NCBI GenBank assembly: GCA_015060925.1
Contig: SUXM01000020.1
Coordinates: forward strand, 1 to 49,225
DNA length: 49,225 nucleotides
Reading direction: 5' to 3'
From: Parabacteroides distasonis
GTDB lineage: Bacteria; Bacteroidota; Bacteroidia; Bacteroidales; Tannerellaceae
Shown here: positions 27,542 through 35,284 of the stretch, piece after piece
Numbering within the stretch: position 1 is the first letter of the stretch
Layout of the letters: each line of letters begins with the position of its first letter
Position numbers and translations under genes: made by a program
Notes under the pieces: model-generated
Told to the model about the DNA's origin: nothing
Database searches by the model: none
What the model saw: only the letters and a program-made list of their open reading frames with translations

Positions 27542-27576
27542 AGAGGGCTATCCCAGCAGGGATAGCCCTCTCTTTT
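27542..27576. terminator. Bidirectional terminator between beta-helix gene and PorW-like gene
   Basis: A perfect 13-bp stem, AGAGGGCTATCCC with GGGATAGCCCTCT, and a 4-nt loop. It immediately follows the porW stop on one strand and lies 16 nt after the beta-helix stop on the other. Confidence 0.9.
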
Positions 27577-30500
27577 ATCTCTTCTGTTTAGCTCTTGCTG
27601 CAGCCTCTTTTGCTTTCAATGCCTCCTTACGAGCCTTCTCTTTCGCTTTCAGTTTGGCTTTATATTCACGTTCCTTTTCTTTACGTGCTTTTTCTTTCGC
27701 TTTCAAACGTTCTTTGTATTCCCGTTCTTTCTGCTTACGCAATTCTTCACGTGCCTTCATTTTCGCTTTGCGATCGGCTGCCACCTGCTTTTGTTTCGCC
27801 TTACGATCCTGTTCCAACTGTTTCTCCCGATCGGCCTTCGCCTTTAACAAAGCCTCTTCTTCTGCCTTTTGAGATTTCAACAACATCTCATTTTCCTTTG
27901 CCTTACGTTCTTGCAACTCCTTATCAGCCATTTGTTTAGCCTCAAAAGCTTTACGAGCCTCCTCCTTACGTGCCTCTTCAGCTTCCGCTTCACGTTTACG
28001 GATTTCCTCGATATCTTTCAATGTAAGCTGCTTCGGCTGTTCTATCGGTGCAGTTACCACAGGAGTCTCCTCTACAGGTTTCACGACCACCGTATCTTTC
28101 GGCGATACTGGTTTTATGATAGTATCCTCCGGAGCCTTCACAACCGGAAGAGTACCCTTCATTTCCTGTTTCACAGCCGGCAACTCCTTCATTTGCAACT
28201 CTTCCTGGCGTTCTTCAGAAGATACAACAACCGGAGTTCCTTCCGTTTCCTCATCAGTTTTAAGCTCTACCTCTTCTGCTTCAGCCTTTGCCTCCTCTTC
28301 TTTAACCTCTTCTGCCATCATACGAGCCTCCCAACGGGTTGCCAATTCAGGTAATAACTCACCAAAATGGGCTTGGAAGAAGGCTATATATTCATCAAGC
28401 GTCTTTCCACGCATCAATGTTTCATAATTATCATCCGAGATAGGCAGGATAGCCACATTCTTATCCAACGATGCACCATATCCATCCTCCCCATAAATCA
28501 TCTTATAATAATGAACAATTTCATCCAAATGATAGAATCCATTGATCGTCAACATACTCATCGGCCCTACCTCTTCAAAGCTCAAATCAAACTCCTTCAC
28601 CATGAAATTGGCAAAGTTATAGGCAGCAACCGCAAAAAGCAACTGGTTACGATCCACCGAACCGGAAGGGAACATCAACAACATACGATAGGTCGTGTTC
28701 GGTTCTGCAGTAAAGACTCGAGCCGAATCTGAAGCTGAAAGCGTACCATCCTCACCCAAACCAAAACGTAGGTTCCAGGTCATTCCTTTCACTCCACCCT
28801 GTACCATCATCCGACCACGAAGTACTCCTTTCAGCATCTCACCCGCCAGTTCCGTCACATCTGCCGAAGGATATTTTTCCACCAATGCTTTCAGTGCCAC
28901 TTTGAAACCTTCGGCATCTCCAGCCTGTACATAGGTTAACGCATCCAAGAACATAAACTTAGGCAACAAATCAGCCAACGGATATTTCTCGCTCACCGCT
29001 TGGTAATTACGACGAACCGTTACCGTATCTTCCGCCAAGTAACTCTTATAGGTCTGTTGGTAAATCGAATCCTGCACCACATCCATCATCCGAATATTAT
29101 AAGCATAATTCGGATCAGAGATAGCAACAGTATAGTCGGCATCCGGAAACTTCGTCATCAACTTCTGCTGGTAGTCCGCAGTCAAAGCCTGATTACCCGA
29201 ACGCAAAGCCATCAGATAAACCTGATAATAGCTTTCCAACAGATACTTATTCTGTGGGAAGCGGCGTTCCAACTCCTCAAAAGCCTCGATAGCCAACGAG
29301 ATATCTTCCAGCTTATCTTTATAGATCATCGCCATGTTATAAAGGCCATCCTCTATGATTAGGTTAGACGCTTCTACATCTTCCGGAGTCATCGGCAGCT
29401 GTTGCAAATAATATTCACGAGTCTTCGGGTCATCAGCCGCTACCGGTTCCAAGCCGCTTTCCAACGTATCTTCCCCCTGTCCGGGCTGTCCTCCTTCTGC
29501 CGTATCCCCGGTATTTTCTGCCACAGCCTCTTCCATATTCTCATTGAATGTGGACATCTCTTTCTTCCGTCTGCGCCAATGGTCTTCCAAAGTACGCCGT
29601 CCCCACTTACGTTGGAAGGCCGTTTTTCCTTGCGCCACTGTTTGCGGATTATAGAAATAGAAACCGGATCCTCCACCGGCAGTTGGCAACACAATTCCGC
29701 CCGTCTCTGTACCCGGACGGTCTATACCGCTGCCTTTAGCCTCTTGTTGCGCCAAATAGGCCTCCTTCTCTGCCAAAGCCTTCGCCTCTTCCTCCTCTTT
29801 CTTTACCTGTTCGATGATCTTATCAATGACCGCCAACCGTTCGGCTTCCGGCATCTTGGCTAACGTCTGCAAGCTATCTTGCAAATGCACCGATTCAACA
29901 TGGACAACCAATTCATCCAATACGGCAGACAACTTAGAGACCCGTTCATAATCTTTATATTCTTTTTGGATACCGGCCAATGCACCACTAAAATTGGGTT
30001 GTGCCTTCACATAATCCCGCTGCTGGAAGTATAAATCCCCCAACTTAATTTGGCAAATCGCCTTGTCCAAACCGTTCTGTGTGCTTTTCTCTACCCCTAA
30101 TTCATAGTTTTTGATGGCATTTACCGTATCTTCCCTGCTCAGATAAACATTCCCTAACGCATAATAAACTTGATCAAGCAAATCTTTATTCTTTTGGCTT
30201 TTCGCCATACGTTGCAACATCTTGACCACCTTTTGGAAATTGCCACCGGTAAACACCTCCGTCTGTCGGATACGGGCTGCAAACTCCAATTCATAAGGAG
30301 GATTGGCCCGAATCACCTCTCCAAACATCTGATAAGCCAACCCCGGCTGATCTTCCGCAGCATAAATCTGTCCCAACAGGTATTTCATGCGGGCACGTTG
30401 GCGGCGGTTCTTTTCTGCCTTGATAGCCGTTTTGAAATAGGGGATAGCCTCTTCAAACTGTTTATTTTTCACCAAATAATCGGCATAAACCGCAGCATAC

Positions 30501-31126
30501 TGGTTCAGGTTCTTCCTCGGAATCCCATTGGTATTGAGTTTGCCCAAAATATCTTCGGCTTCATAGAACCATTCCATTTCGGAATAGCTGCGTGCCTGCC
30601 AAAGGCGGGCTTCAGCCACTACCTCTTCATCATGCGCATAGTGGCGGGCGATATAGGAAAAGGTTGCAGAGGCTTGCAAGAAATCGGCATTATAAAATTG
30701 TGCCTGCCCCATCAGCAACCAACATTTTTTCAAGAAAGGGTTATATTCCTCCTGTTCTTGCCAAGCCCGTTGCTTGGGATCATTCCTCCAACCGGGTTTC
30801 TTTGGTGGTTTGGCTTTGATGGAATGGAGCTTGATCGCCTTGTTGCTCTTTTCAATGGCCCGGTCAAAAGGGCCTCCTGTTGTCTGCTTGTCTTTGGGTT
30901 GTGCACTGATCGGATACATGTGTATCATATCGGAATAGCTCTCCTTGTATCCGTTCTGCATGGACAAGAATGCCTCATCAAAAGAGGTTTTCCCGTTGAA
31001 ATAGATATTGTAGCGAGAGGTAAAAGCATGATAATAGCGGCTGGCCTTTGTATTCTTTTTCGTACTACATGACCAGAGCAAAGAGGTTATCAACAATAAA
31101 AGTATGTAATAAAAACCCTTCTTCAT
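27575..31126 (-). CDS. porW: PorW/SprE-like TPR lipoprotein (type IX secretion / gliding family)
   Basis: 1183 residues. A lipoprotein signal ends at LWSC (Cys20), followed by SRYYHAFTSRYNIYFNGKTS, the characteristic start of SprE/PorW proteins. Several TPRs cover about 120-400 and again about 590-700. A conserved domain continues to about 940 (ITDDNYETLMRGKTLDEYIA-like segment with FFQAHF), and the last 200 or so residues are a highly charged Lys/Glu/Ala coiled coil with repeats such as KEREYKERLKAKEKARKE. In Porphyromonas and Flavobacterium the family is needed for type IX secretion and gliding. No other T9SS genes are in the window. It follows the metal permease by 18 nt and ends the aroA operon. 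The length of the charged tail is unusual. Confidence 0.85.
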   Translation of the reverse strand: MKKGFYYILLLLITSLLWSCSTKKNTKASRYYHAFTSRYNIYFNGKTSFDEAFLSMQNGYKESYSDMIHMYPISAQPKDKQTTGGPFDRAIEKSNKAIKLHSIKAKPPKKPGWRNDPKQRAWQEQEEYNPFLKKCWLLMGQAQFYNADFLQASATFSYIARHYAHDEEVVAEARLWQARSYSEMEWFYEAEDILGKLNTNGIPRKNLNQYAAVYADYLVKNKQFEEAIPYFKTAIKAEKNRRQRARMKYLLGQIYAAEDQPGLAYQMFGEVIRANPPYELEFAARIRQTEVFTGGNFQKVVKMLQRMAKSQKNKDLLDQVYYALGNVYLSREDTVNAIKNYELGVEKSTQNGLDKAICQIKLGDLYFQQRDYVKAQPNFSGALAGIQKEYKDYERVSKLSAVLDELVVHVESVHLQDSLQTLAKMPEAERLAVIDKIIEQVKKEEEEAKALAEKEAYLAQQEAKGSGIDRPGTETGGIVLPTAGGGSGFYFYNPQTVAQGKTAFQRKWGRRTLEDHWRRRKKEMSTFNENMEEAVAENTGDTAEGGQPGQGEDTLESGLEPVAADDPKTREYYLQQLPMTPEDVEASNLIIEDGLYNMAMIYKDKLEDISLAIEAFEELERRFPQNKYLLESYYQVYLMALRSGNQALTADYQQKLMTKFPDADYTVAISDPNYAYNIRMMDVVQDSIYQQTYKSYLAEDTVTVRRNYQAVSEKYPLADLLPKFMFLDALTYVQAGDAEGFKVALKALVEKYPSADVTELAGEMLKGVLRGRMMVQGGVKGMTWNLRFGLGEDGTLSASDSARVFTAEPNTTYRMLLMFPSGSVDRNQLLFAVAAYNFANFMVKEFDLSFEEVGPMSMLTINGFYHLDEIVHYYKMIYGEDGYGASLDKNVAILPISDDNYETLMRGKTLDEYIAFFQAHFGELLPELATRWEARMMAEEVKEEEAKAEAEEVELKTDEETEGTPVVVSSEERQEELQMKELPAVKQEMKGTLPVVKAPEDTIIKPVSPKDTVVVKPVEETPVVTAPIEQPKQLTLKDIEEIRKREAEAEEARKEEARKAFEAKQMADKELQERKAKENEMLLKSQKAEEEALLKAKADREKQLEQDRKAKQKQVAADRKAKMKAREELRKQKEREYKERLKAKEKARKEKEREYKAKLKAKEKARKEALKAKEAAARAKQKR

Positions 31127-31144
31127 GCTATCAATATCTTATTT

Positions 31145-31948
31145 TTAACGCTTACGATAGGCTTTTATTGCTTTAACAACCAAAAAGGAAAGGACTAAGA
31201 CCAAAATAATAAAGGCTCCAGAGGGTACATTCAAGAAATAGGAGAGGAAAAGCCCGATGATACAGCCCAAGAAACCCAAAGCTATACTTCCCAACGCAAT
31301 CTTCTTAAAGTCAGAAGTCAGAAGGTTAACCGTTATCTGTGGCAAGGTGAGCAGACTCATCAGCAACATAATCCCTACCAAACGGATTGCCAGCACGATG
31401 GTCACAGCAATGAAGAACATCATGGCATATTCTATACAGCGAACAGGCAGCTTTTGGGTCAACGCAAAGTTTCGGTCAAAAGCCACATAGACAATCTCCC
31501 GCAAGAATAGTCCGAAAAGTGCCACTAACAATAACGCCAAAACTCCCATCCCCCATAAATCGGCAGTCGAAACCGTCAAGATATTTCCAAAGAGATAAGC
31601 TGAAAGGCTTGGGGCATATCCCGGTGTCAGGAAGATAAAAATGACTCCTAACGCCATCCCCAACGACCAGATTCCGGCAATGGCTGAATCTTCCCGGATA
31701 TTCTGGGAACGACTGACCCACTCCACGCCGAAAGCGGAAAGCACAGAAAAGAACATTGCCATCAGAATCGGATTCAATCCCAAATAGAATCCCAATCCCA
31801 ACCCTCCAAAAGAGGCATGGGTTATTCCGCCACAGATAAAAACCAACCGGCGTGACACGATGTAAGTCCCGACCAACCCGCAAGCGATAGCTGTAAGCAG
31901 ACTTCCTAACAAAGCATATTGAAAAAAACTATACTGAAGTAAATCCAT
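31145..31948 (-). CDS. ABC-3 family metal transporter permease (ZnuB-like)
   Basis: 267 residues from the ATG at 31948 (MDLLQYSFFQYALLGSLLTA); an in-frame ATG at 32041 would put a repeat region (31979-32035) inside the protein and is disfavoured. About eight membrane segments and the family pattern VSRRLVFICGGITHASFGGL match permeases for zinc, manganese or iron uptake. Such permeases need an ATPase and a binding protein, and neither is encoded here, so the partners must be elsewhere. It lies in the operon between a small membrane protein and the porW-like gene. Confidence 0.88.
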   Translation of the reverse strand: MDLLQYSFFQYALLGSLLTAIACGLVGTYIVSRRLVFICGGITHASFGGLGLGFYLGLNPILMAMFFSVLSAFGVEWVSRSQNIREDSAIAGIWSLGMALGVIFIFLTPGYAPSLSAYLFGNILTVSTADLWGMGVLALLLVALFGLFLREIVYVAFDRNFALTQKLPVRCIEYAMMFFIAVTIVLAIRLVGIMLLMSLLTLPQITVNLLTSDFKKIALGSIALGFLGCIIGLFLSYFLNVPSGAFIILVLVLSFLVVKAIKAYRKR

Positions 31949-31978
31949 CCTTCCAATCTTTTTGATACCTATTTGATT

Positions 31979-32035
31979 CCATGCCCATGAGAGCTTTTTT
32001 CCATGCCCATGAGATAAAAAAAACTTCGGCATGGG
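31979..32035. repeat. Short direct repeat with palindromic core in the intergenic gap
   Basis: CCATGCCCATGAGA occurs at 31979 and again at 32001 (22-bp period); CATGGGA at 32030 is an inverted echo of the CATGCCCATG core. It fills most of the gap between two genes of the minus-strand operon. It resembles the 21-bp palindromic repeats in layout, but the arms are shorter (4 bp), so membership of that family is doubtful. Confidence 0.6.
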
Positions 32036-32049
32036 ATACACAAGGGATG

Positions 32050-32475
32050 CTAATGTATTCGCCGCTCCCCAACAATCAAGAAAGCCTCGTCTTTCAAATC
32101 ATCCGGCAAATTGATCTCACGCAGTTGAAGGCTTCGCAGCCATCCTGCCACCTCAACCTCCTGCAAGGTATATAACACTTCACGAAATTCCTCCACCTCT
32201 GCCTCCTCGTAAGCATCGGTCGGTAATCCTCTGAAACGGTCTAACTCTTCGTCATCATAATATTCGATGCCTTTGCTGACAGCAGCCAGCAGGCTGTCAC
32301 GCTCACAAGTCTCATGTTGCCCGCAACATTCATCCTCTTCCGTCAGCTCTTTCGGTTCAGGGATTTCGTCAATTTCACCACGCTCCAACATCTGCTGTAA
32401 CTTCCGGTTTCTGAAATAACCGGCGATAGCAGCCACAATGCCCAATACGATTATACCTATGACAATATACCACAT
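32050..32475 (-). CDS. Small membrane-anchored protein with Cys/His cluster, unknown function
   Basis: 141 residues. One N-terminal membrane segment (about 3-21) is followed by a cytoplasmic acidic part. A conserved-looking cluster DECCGQHETCER (about 48-59) has three cysteines and one histidine and could bind a metal. The C-terminal half is rich in Glu (DAYEEAEVEEFREVLYTLQE, then WLRSLQLREINLPDD). I do not recognise a named family. The ATG is 3 nt after the aroA stop, so translation is coupled to aroA, and a metal permease gene follows. The metal link is inference only. Confidence 0.7.
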   Translation of the reverse strand: MWYIVIGIIVLGIVAAIAGYFRNRKLQQMLERGEIDEIPEPKELTEEDECCGQHETCERDSLLAAVSKGIEYYDDEELDRFRGLPTDAYEEAEVEEFREVLYTLQEVEVAGWLRSLQLREINLPDDLKDEAFLIVGERRIH

Positions 32476-32478
32476 AGC

Positions 32479-33705
32479 TTATTCCCCTTGAATCGAAAAA
32501 CCGGCCTCCTTCAAATCGTCCCAAAAACGGGGATAACTTTTACTTACCACTTCAGGATGGGCTATTTCAATACCTTCCGGGCGAACCAATGCCGCCGGGG
32601 CAAATGCCATCGCCATCCGATGATCCTCATAGGTGGCAATCACCGGATGCGCATCCGGTTCACACCGTTCACCGTTCCACTCTAAAATACTGTCATGGCT
32701 GTCTTTCAAGAGATAACCCAACTTCCGTAGTTCGGCTTTCAATGCTTCGATACGGTCTGTCTCCTTGATCTTTAAACTCTGCAAACCGGTAAAACGGAAT
32801 GGCACATTCATCAATGCACAGGCTACCACGAAAGTTTGCGCCAAATCCGGTTCATTCACAAAGTTATAAACCAACTTCTTCGTGCTGTTTCCATTACGTT
32901 TCAACAGCACTCCTCGGTCGGTAAATGTCGTCCCCACACCTAACTGGGCGAATAGTTTGGCTCCGGCAGCGTCCCCCTGTAAACTGTTCTTGAATAGTCC
33001 CAACAACTCAATCTCGGCATGGCGAGACAATGCCATCATGGCATACCAATAAGAGGCGGCACTCCAGTCAGACTCCACAACAAAAGGAATCGGTCGATAC
33101 TCCTGCGGACGTACCTTGATGGTTTGCCCGTTCCACTCTGCCTCCACTCCATATTGAGCCATCAACTGCAAGGTCAAATGGATATAGGGCTTGGAAATGA
33201 CATCCCCCTCCAAATGAAGCGTCAACCCCTTCTCCATCAAAGGGGCAATCATCAACAATGCAGAAATATATTGGGAACTGACACCTCCCGCCAAAGAGAT
33301 TTCTCCCCCTTGCAATACACTACCGAATATACGAAGAGGCGGATAACCCTCTTTCTCCATATATTCCACTTTCGCTCCCAATGAGTTGAGAGCATCTACC
33401 AATATCTTAATCGGACGATTCTTCATCCGTTCTGTCCCGGTAATAGTCCATTCGCCCACGACCTTAGACAAAAAGGCTGTCAGAAACCGCATCGCTGTTC
33501 CTGCAGCCTTTATATCGAAGTCACGTTCATTTGAATTTAATGCCTTCACCAACACCTCCGTATCATCACAATCCGAAAGATTCTGAATATCGTACGGGCT
33601 ATAACTCAGTGCATTGAGAATCAACGCACGATTGCAGATACTTTTCGATGCGGGTAACTTGACAGTCGCCTTAAGTGAAACCGGACTCTTTATTACGTAA
33701 TTCAT
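32479..33705 (-). CDS. aroA: 3-phosphoshikimate 1-carboxyvinyltransferase (EPSP synthase)
   Basis: 408 residues, slightly short for AroA (usually about 430). Recognisable motifs include LPASKSICNRALILNALS (substrate site), AAGTAMRFLTAFLS, SSQYISALLMIAPLM, NEPDLAQTFVVACALM and IKETDRIEALKAELRKLG, plus EDHRMAMAFAPAAL near the C-terminus. It adds an enolpyruvyl group to shikimate 3-phosphate in aromatic amino acid synthesis. First gene of the operon that continues with the small membrane protein, the permease and the porW-like gene. A promoter and an unusual inverted repeat lie directly before the start codon. Confidence 0.95.
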   Translation of the reverse strand: MNYVIKSPVSLKATVKLPASKSICNRALILNALSYSPYDIQNLSDCDDTEVLVKALNSNERDFDIKAAGTAMRFLTAFLSKVVGEWTITGTERMKNRPIKILVDALNSLGAKVEYMEKEGYPPLRIFGSVLQGGEISLAGGVSSQYISALLMIAPLMEKGLTLHLEGDVISKPYIHLTLQLMAQYGVEAEWNGQTIKVRPQEYRPIPFVVESDWSAASYWYAMMALSRHAEIELLGLFKNSLQGDAAGAKLFAQLGVGTTFTDRGVLLKRNGNSTKKLVYNFVNEPDLAQTFVVACALMNVPFRFTGLQSLKIKETDRIEALKAELRKLGYLLKDSHDSILEWNGERCEPDAHPVIATYEDHRMAMAFAPAALVRPEGIEIAHPEVVSKSYPRFWDDLKEAGFSIQGE

Positions 33706-33726
33706 ACCTCAACCTTCTATTGAGGT
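33706..33726 (-). promoter_or_regulatory. Inverted repeat abutting the aroA start codon
   Basis: ACCTCAA and TTGAGGT form a 7-bp inverted repeat with a 7-nt loop (TAGAAGG on the minus strand) that ends at the base before the ATG. It may be a hairpin in a very short leader or an operator near the transcription start. Low certainty. Confidence 0.35.
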
Positions 33727-33727
33727 A

Positions 33728-33761
33728 CAAAAGTACGGATTTTATCGCGAGATACACCAAA
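33728..33761 (-). promoter_or_regulatory. Promoter of the aroA operon
   Basis: Minus-strand TTTG (33761-33758), 22-nt spacer and TACTTTTG (33735-33728), matching the -33/-7 pattern with a slightly long spacer; 22 nt before the aroA ATG. Confidence 0.5.
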
Positions 33762-33823
33762 ATCCTCAAAATTCCTAACTTATAGTTGGTTTTGTTTTAT
33801 CAAGATATGGATGTAACTTCCAA

Positions 33824-33880
33824 CTACATCCGATGTATTTCAGATTACATCGGACGTAGTTGAAAATACATCGGAGCTAA
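33824..33880. repeat. 21-bp-period palindromic repeat, locus C
   Basis: Three units exactly 21 bp apart: CTACATCCGATGTAT (33824), TTACATCGGACGTAG (33845) and ATACATCGGAGCTAA (33866). Arms of 6 bp flank a CCG or CGG centre; the second unit is nearly the reverse complement of the first (one mismatch). A decayed fourth unit may lie near 33803. It sits between the recombinase gene end and the aroA promoter. Confidence 0.85.
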
Positions 33881-33889
33881 TTTCCTCTA

Positions 33890-35095
33890 TCACAAAGCCT
33901 TTAAAATAAGCTTGTTTGCTCTATCCACCCCGGAACTATCCAACGATGCCAAATAGATACGGGTCGTCTTTTCTGAATCATGACCTAACGCTTCACTGAT
34001 CACAGCGACCGAGACATTTTTACTACGGGCGATACTTGCCCAGCCATGCCGGCTGACATAGGTCGTCAACGGTTTTGCCAACCTCAACCTCTTCCCTATA
34101 TCCTTCAGGTTCTTATTAACCCTATGCAATGCGTTCCTATATTGTTGGTGTTCATCTCTCTTGGGCTTTTTGATGATAGGTAGAAGGTAAGGAGTACCGA
34201 TTGTATCATATTTATCGACTATATCCTGCATTGGCTGTTCCCATTTAATGAAAAGTTGCTGGTTGGTTTTCCTTCGGCGATAGGACAAAATCCCATCTTG
34301 CAGATCCTTCTTCTTCAAGAATGCCATATCTACAAACGACATACCCCGCGTATAGAAACTAAACATAAAGAGATCCCTCGCGTAATCCATAGAAGGCGAA
34401 CCCTCCAAATCCAAGTCCCGTATCTTTCGGATTAGCCTTAACGAGATGCCTCGTTTCACCGTTTTATCAATACCCGTATATACATGTTTGAAGGGATACC
34501 GTTGCAAGGTCAGCTCTTTATCTACCGCCCGGTTATAAACCGCCCGAAGGTTCCGCATATAAAAAGAGATCGTATTGGGGCAAACCCCTCGCTTCTCCAA
34601 ATAGGTCTCATACCCCATCATCAAATCGGAATCAAACTCTTCCCACTTGACCTCCCAATCTCCATAATAGGAGATGAGACTCTGGACTGCACTGGTGTAG
34701 GTCTCTGCCATACGACGTCTGCCCAACCGTTTCAAATGGTTGATCAGAGCATAGGAAAAAGAGAAAAAACCTTCAGTCTTGTCCGGTGACAGGTAGATGG
34801 TAAGCAGGTCATCCACCGAATATGTATGCCTTTTACTTTCGAGGCGGGAGATGATATGCAGAAAACGCCCCACCTCATCCTTTAGGCTCTTCTCGACATT
34901 TCTCAGAAAACGGTAGCGTTCATTTTTATACGAAGGAAGGATGACCTTCTCCTCCACACTGTCCCACTCCGATGCGTTAAGTTTGAAACCGGATTTGATA
35001 CGCCGGACGATACGTTCATGTATCACTTGATAAAACAGGGTTCCCTCTTTCGATTCGGTAGTAGAGGGACGGAATTTAACTTTTACTGTTGCCAT
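33890..35095 (-). CDS. Tyrosine recombinase/integrase, Bacteroidetes type
   Basis: 401 residues. An N-terminal arm-binding region (about 1-100) and a SAM-like core-binding domain (about 105-210) precede the catalytic domain. Catalytic residues visible: Arg250 (FYTRGMSF), Lys276 (RRRKTNQQ), Arg349 (TYVSRHGWAS, with the usual first His of box II replaced, as is common in Bacteroidetes members), His372 (LGHDSEKTT) and Tyr381. It looks intact. Relatives act as integrases of mobile elements or as invertases that switch promoters. It stands alone: no excision genes, relaxase, att duplication or clear invertible repeat is seen, so its target is unknown. Confidence 0.9.
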   Translation of the reverse strand: MATVKVKFRPSTTESKEGTLFYQVIHERIVRRIKSGFKLNASEWDSVEEKVILPSYKNERYRFLRNVEKSLKDEVGRFLHIISRLESKRHTYSVDDLLTIYLSPDKTEGFFSFSYALINHLKRLGRRRMAETYTSAVQSLISYYGDWEVKWEEFDSDLMMGYETYLEKRGVCPNTISFYMRNLRAVYNRAVDKELTLQRYPFKHVYTGIDKTVKRGISLRLIRKIRDLDLEGSPSMDYARDLFMFSFYTRGMSFVDMAFLKKKDLQDGILSYRRRKTNQQLFIKWEQPMQDIVDKYDTIGTPYLLPIIKKPKRDEHQQYRNALHRVNKNLKDIGKRLRLAKPLTTYVSRHGWASIARSKNVSVAVISEALGHDSEKTTRIYLASLDSSGVDRANKLILKAL

Positions 35096-35208
35096 ATTTG
35101 TCCATTATTAAATGATATATGGCATCAAGTAATAATGAAACGGGGTAAAACTTTCTGATTAAGCAAGGGAAATAGGATACGGAGTTCATGTATCTTCATA
35201 AAAGGCAA

Positions 35209-35239
35209 GTGGGGCAAAGATATCACATCTTGACCCCAC
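35209..35239 (-). terminator. Probable terminator after the propeller lipoprotein gene
   Basis: GTGGGGCAAAGAT and ATCTTGACCCCAC pair over 13 positions with two mismatches and a 5-nt loop; minus-strand sequence after the stem is TTGCCTTTTAT. It lies 45 nt past the stop at 35285. Confidence 0.6.
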
Positions 35240-35284
35240 CCTATTATTAAAACATGCCTTACTGTTTGTAAGGCTATGGATAGC

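Noticed and set aside
27595..31072. Many long plus-strand open frames opposite the PorW-like gene
   Set aside because: They are shadows of the Lys/Glu-rich minus-strand gene; none has a recognisable domain, and composition (Leu, Phe, Ser rich) is what antisense of Lys/Glu codons gives.
31949..32041. Longer start for the ABC-3 permease that would encode the CATGCCCATG repeats
   Set aside because: The added residues (FLSHGHGKKLSWAW region) come from the intergenic repeat and precede the normal N-terminus MDLLQYSFFQ of the family.
35096..35284. Invertible promoter or att site next to the recombinase
   Set aside because: Only a short 7-bp inverted repeat (CATTATT/AATAATG near 35103-35138) is found; no promoter flanked by longer inverted repeats and no duplicated tRNA end.
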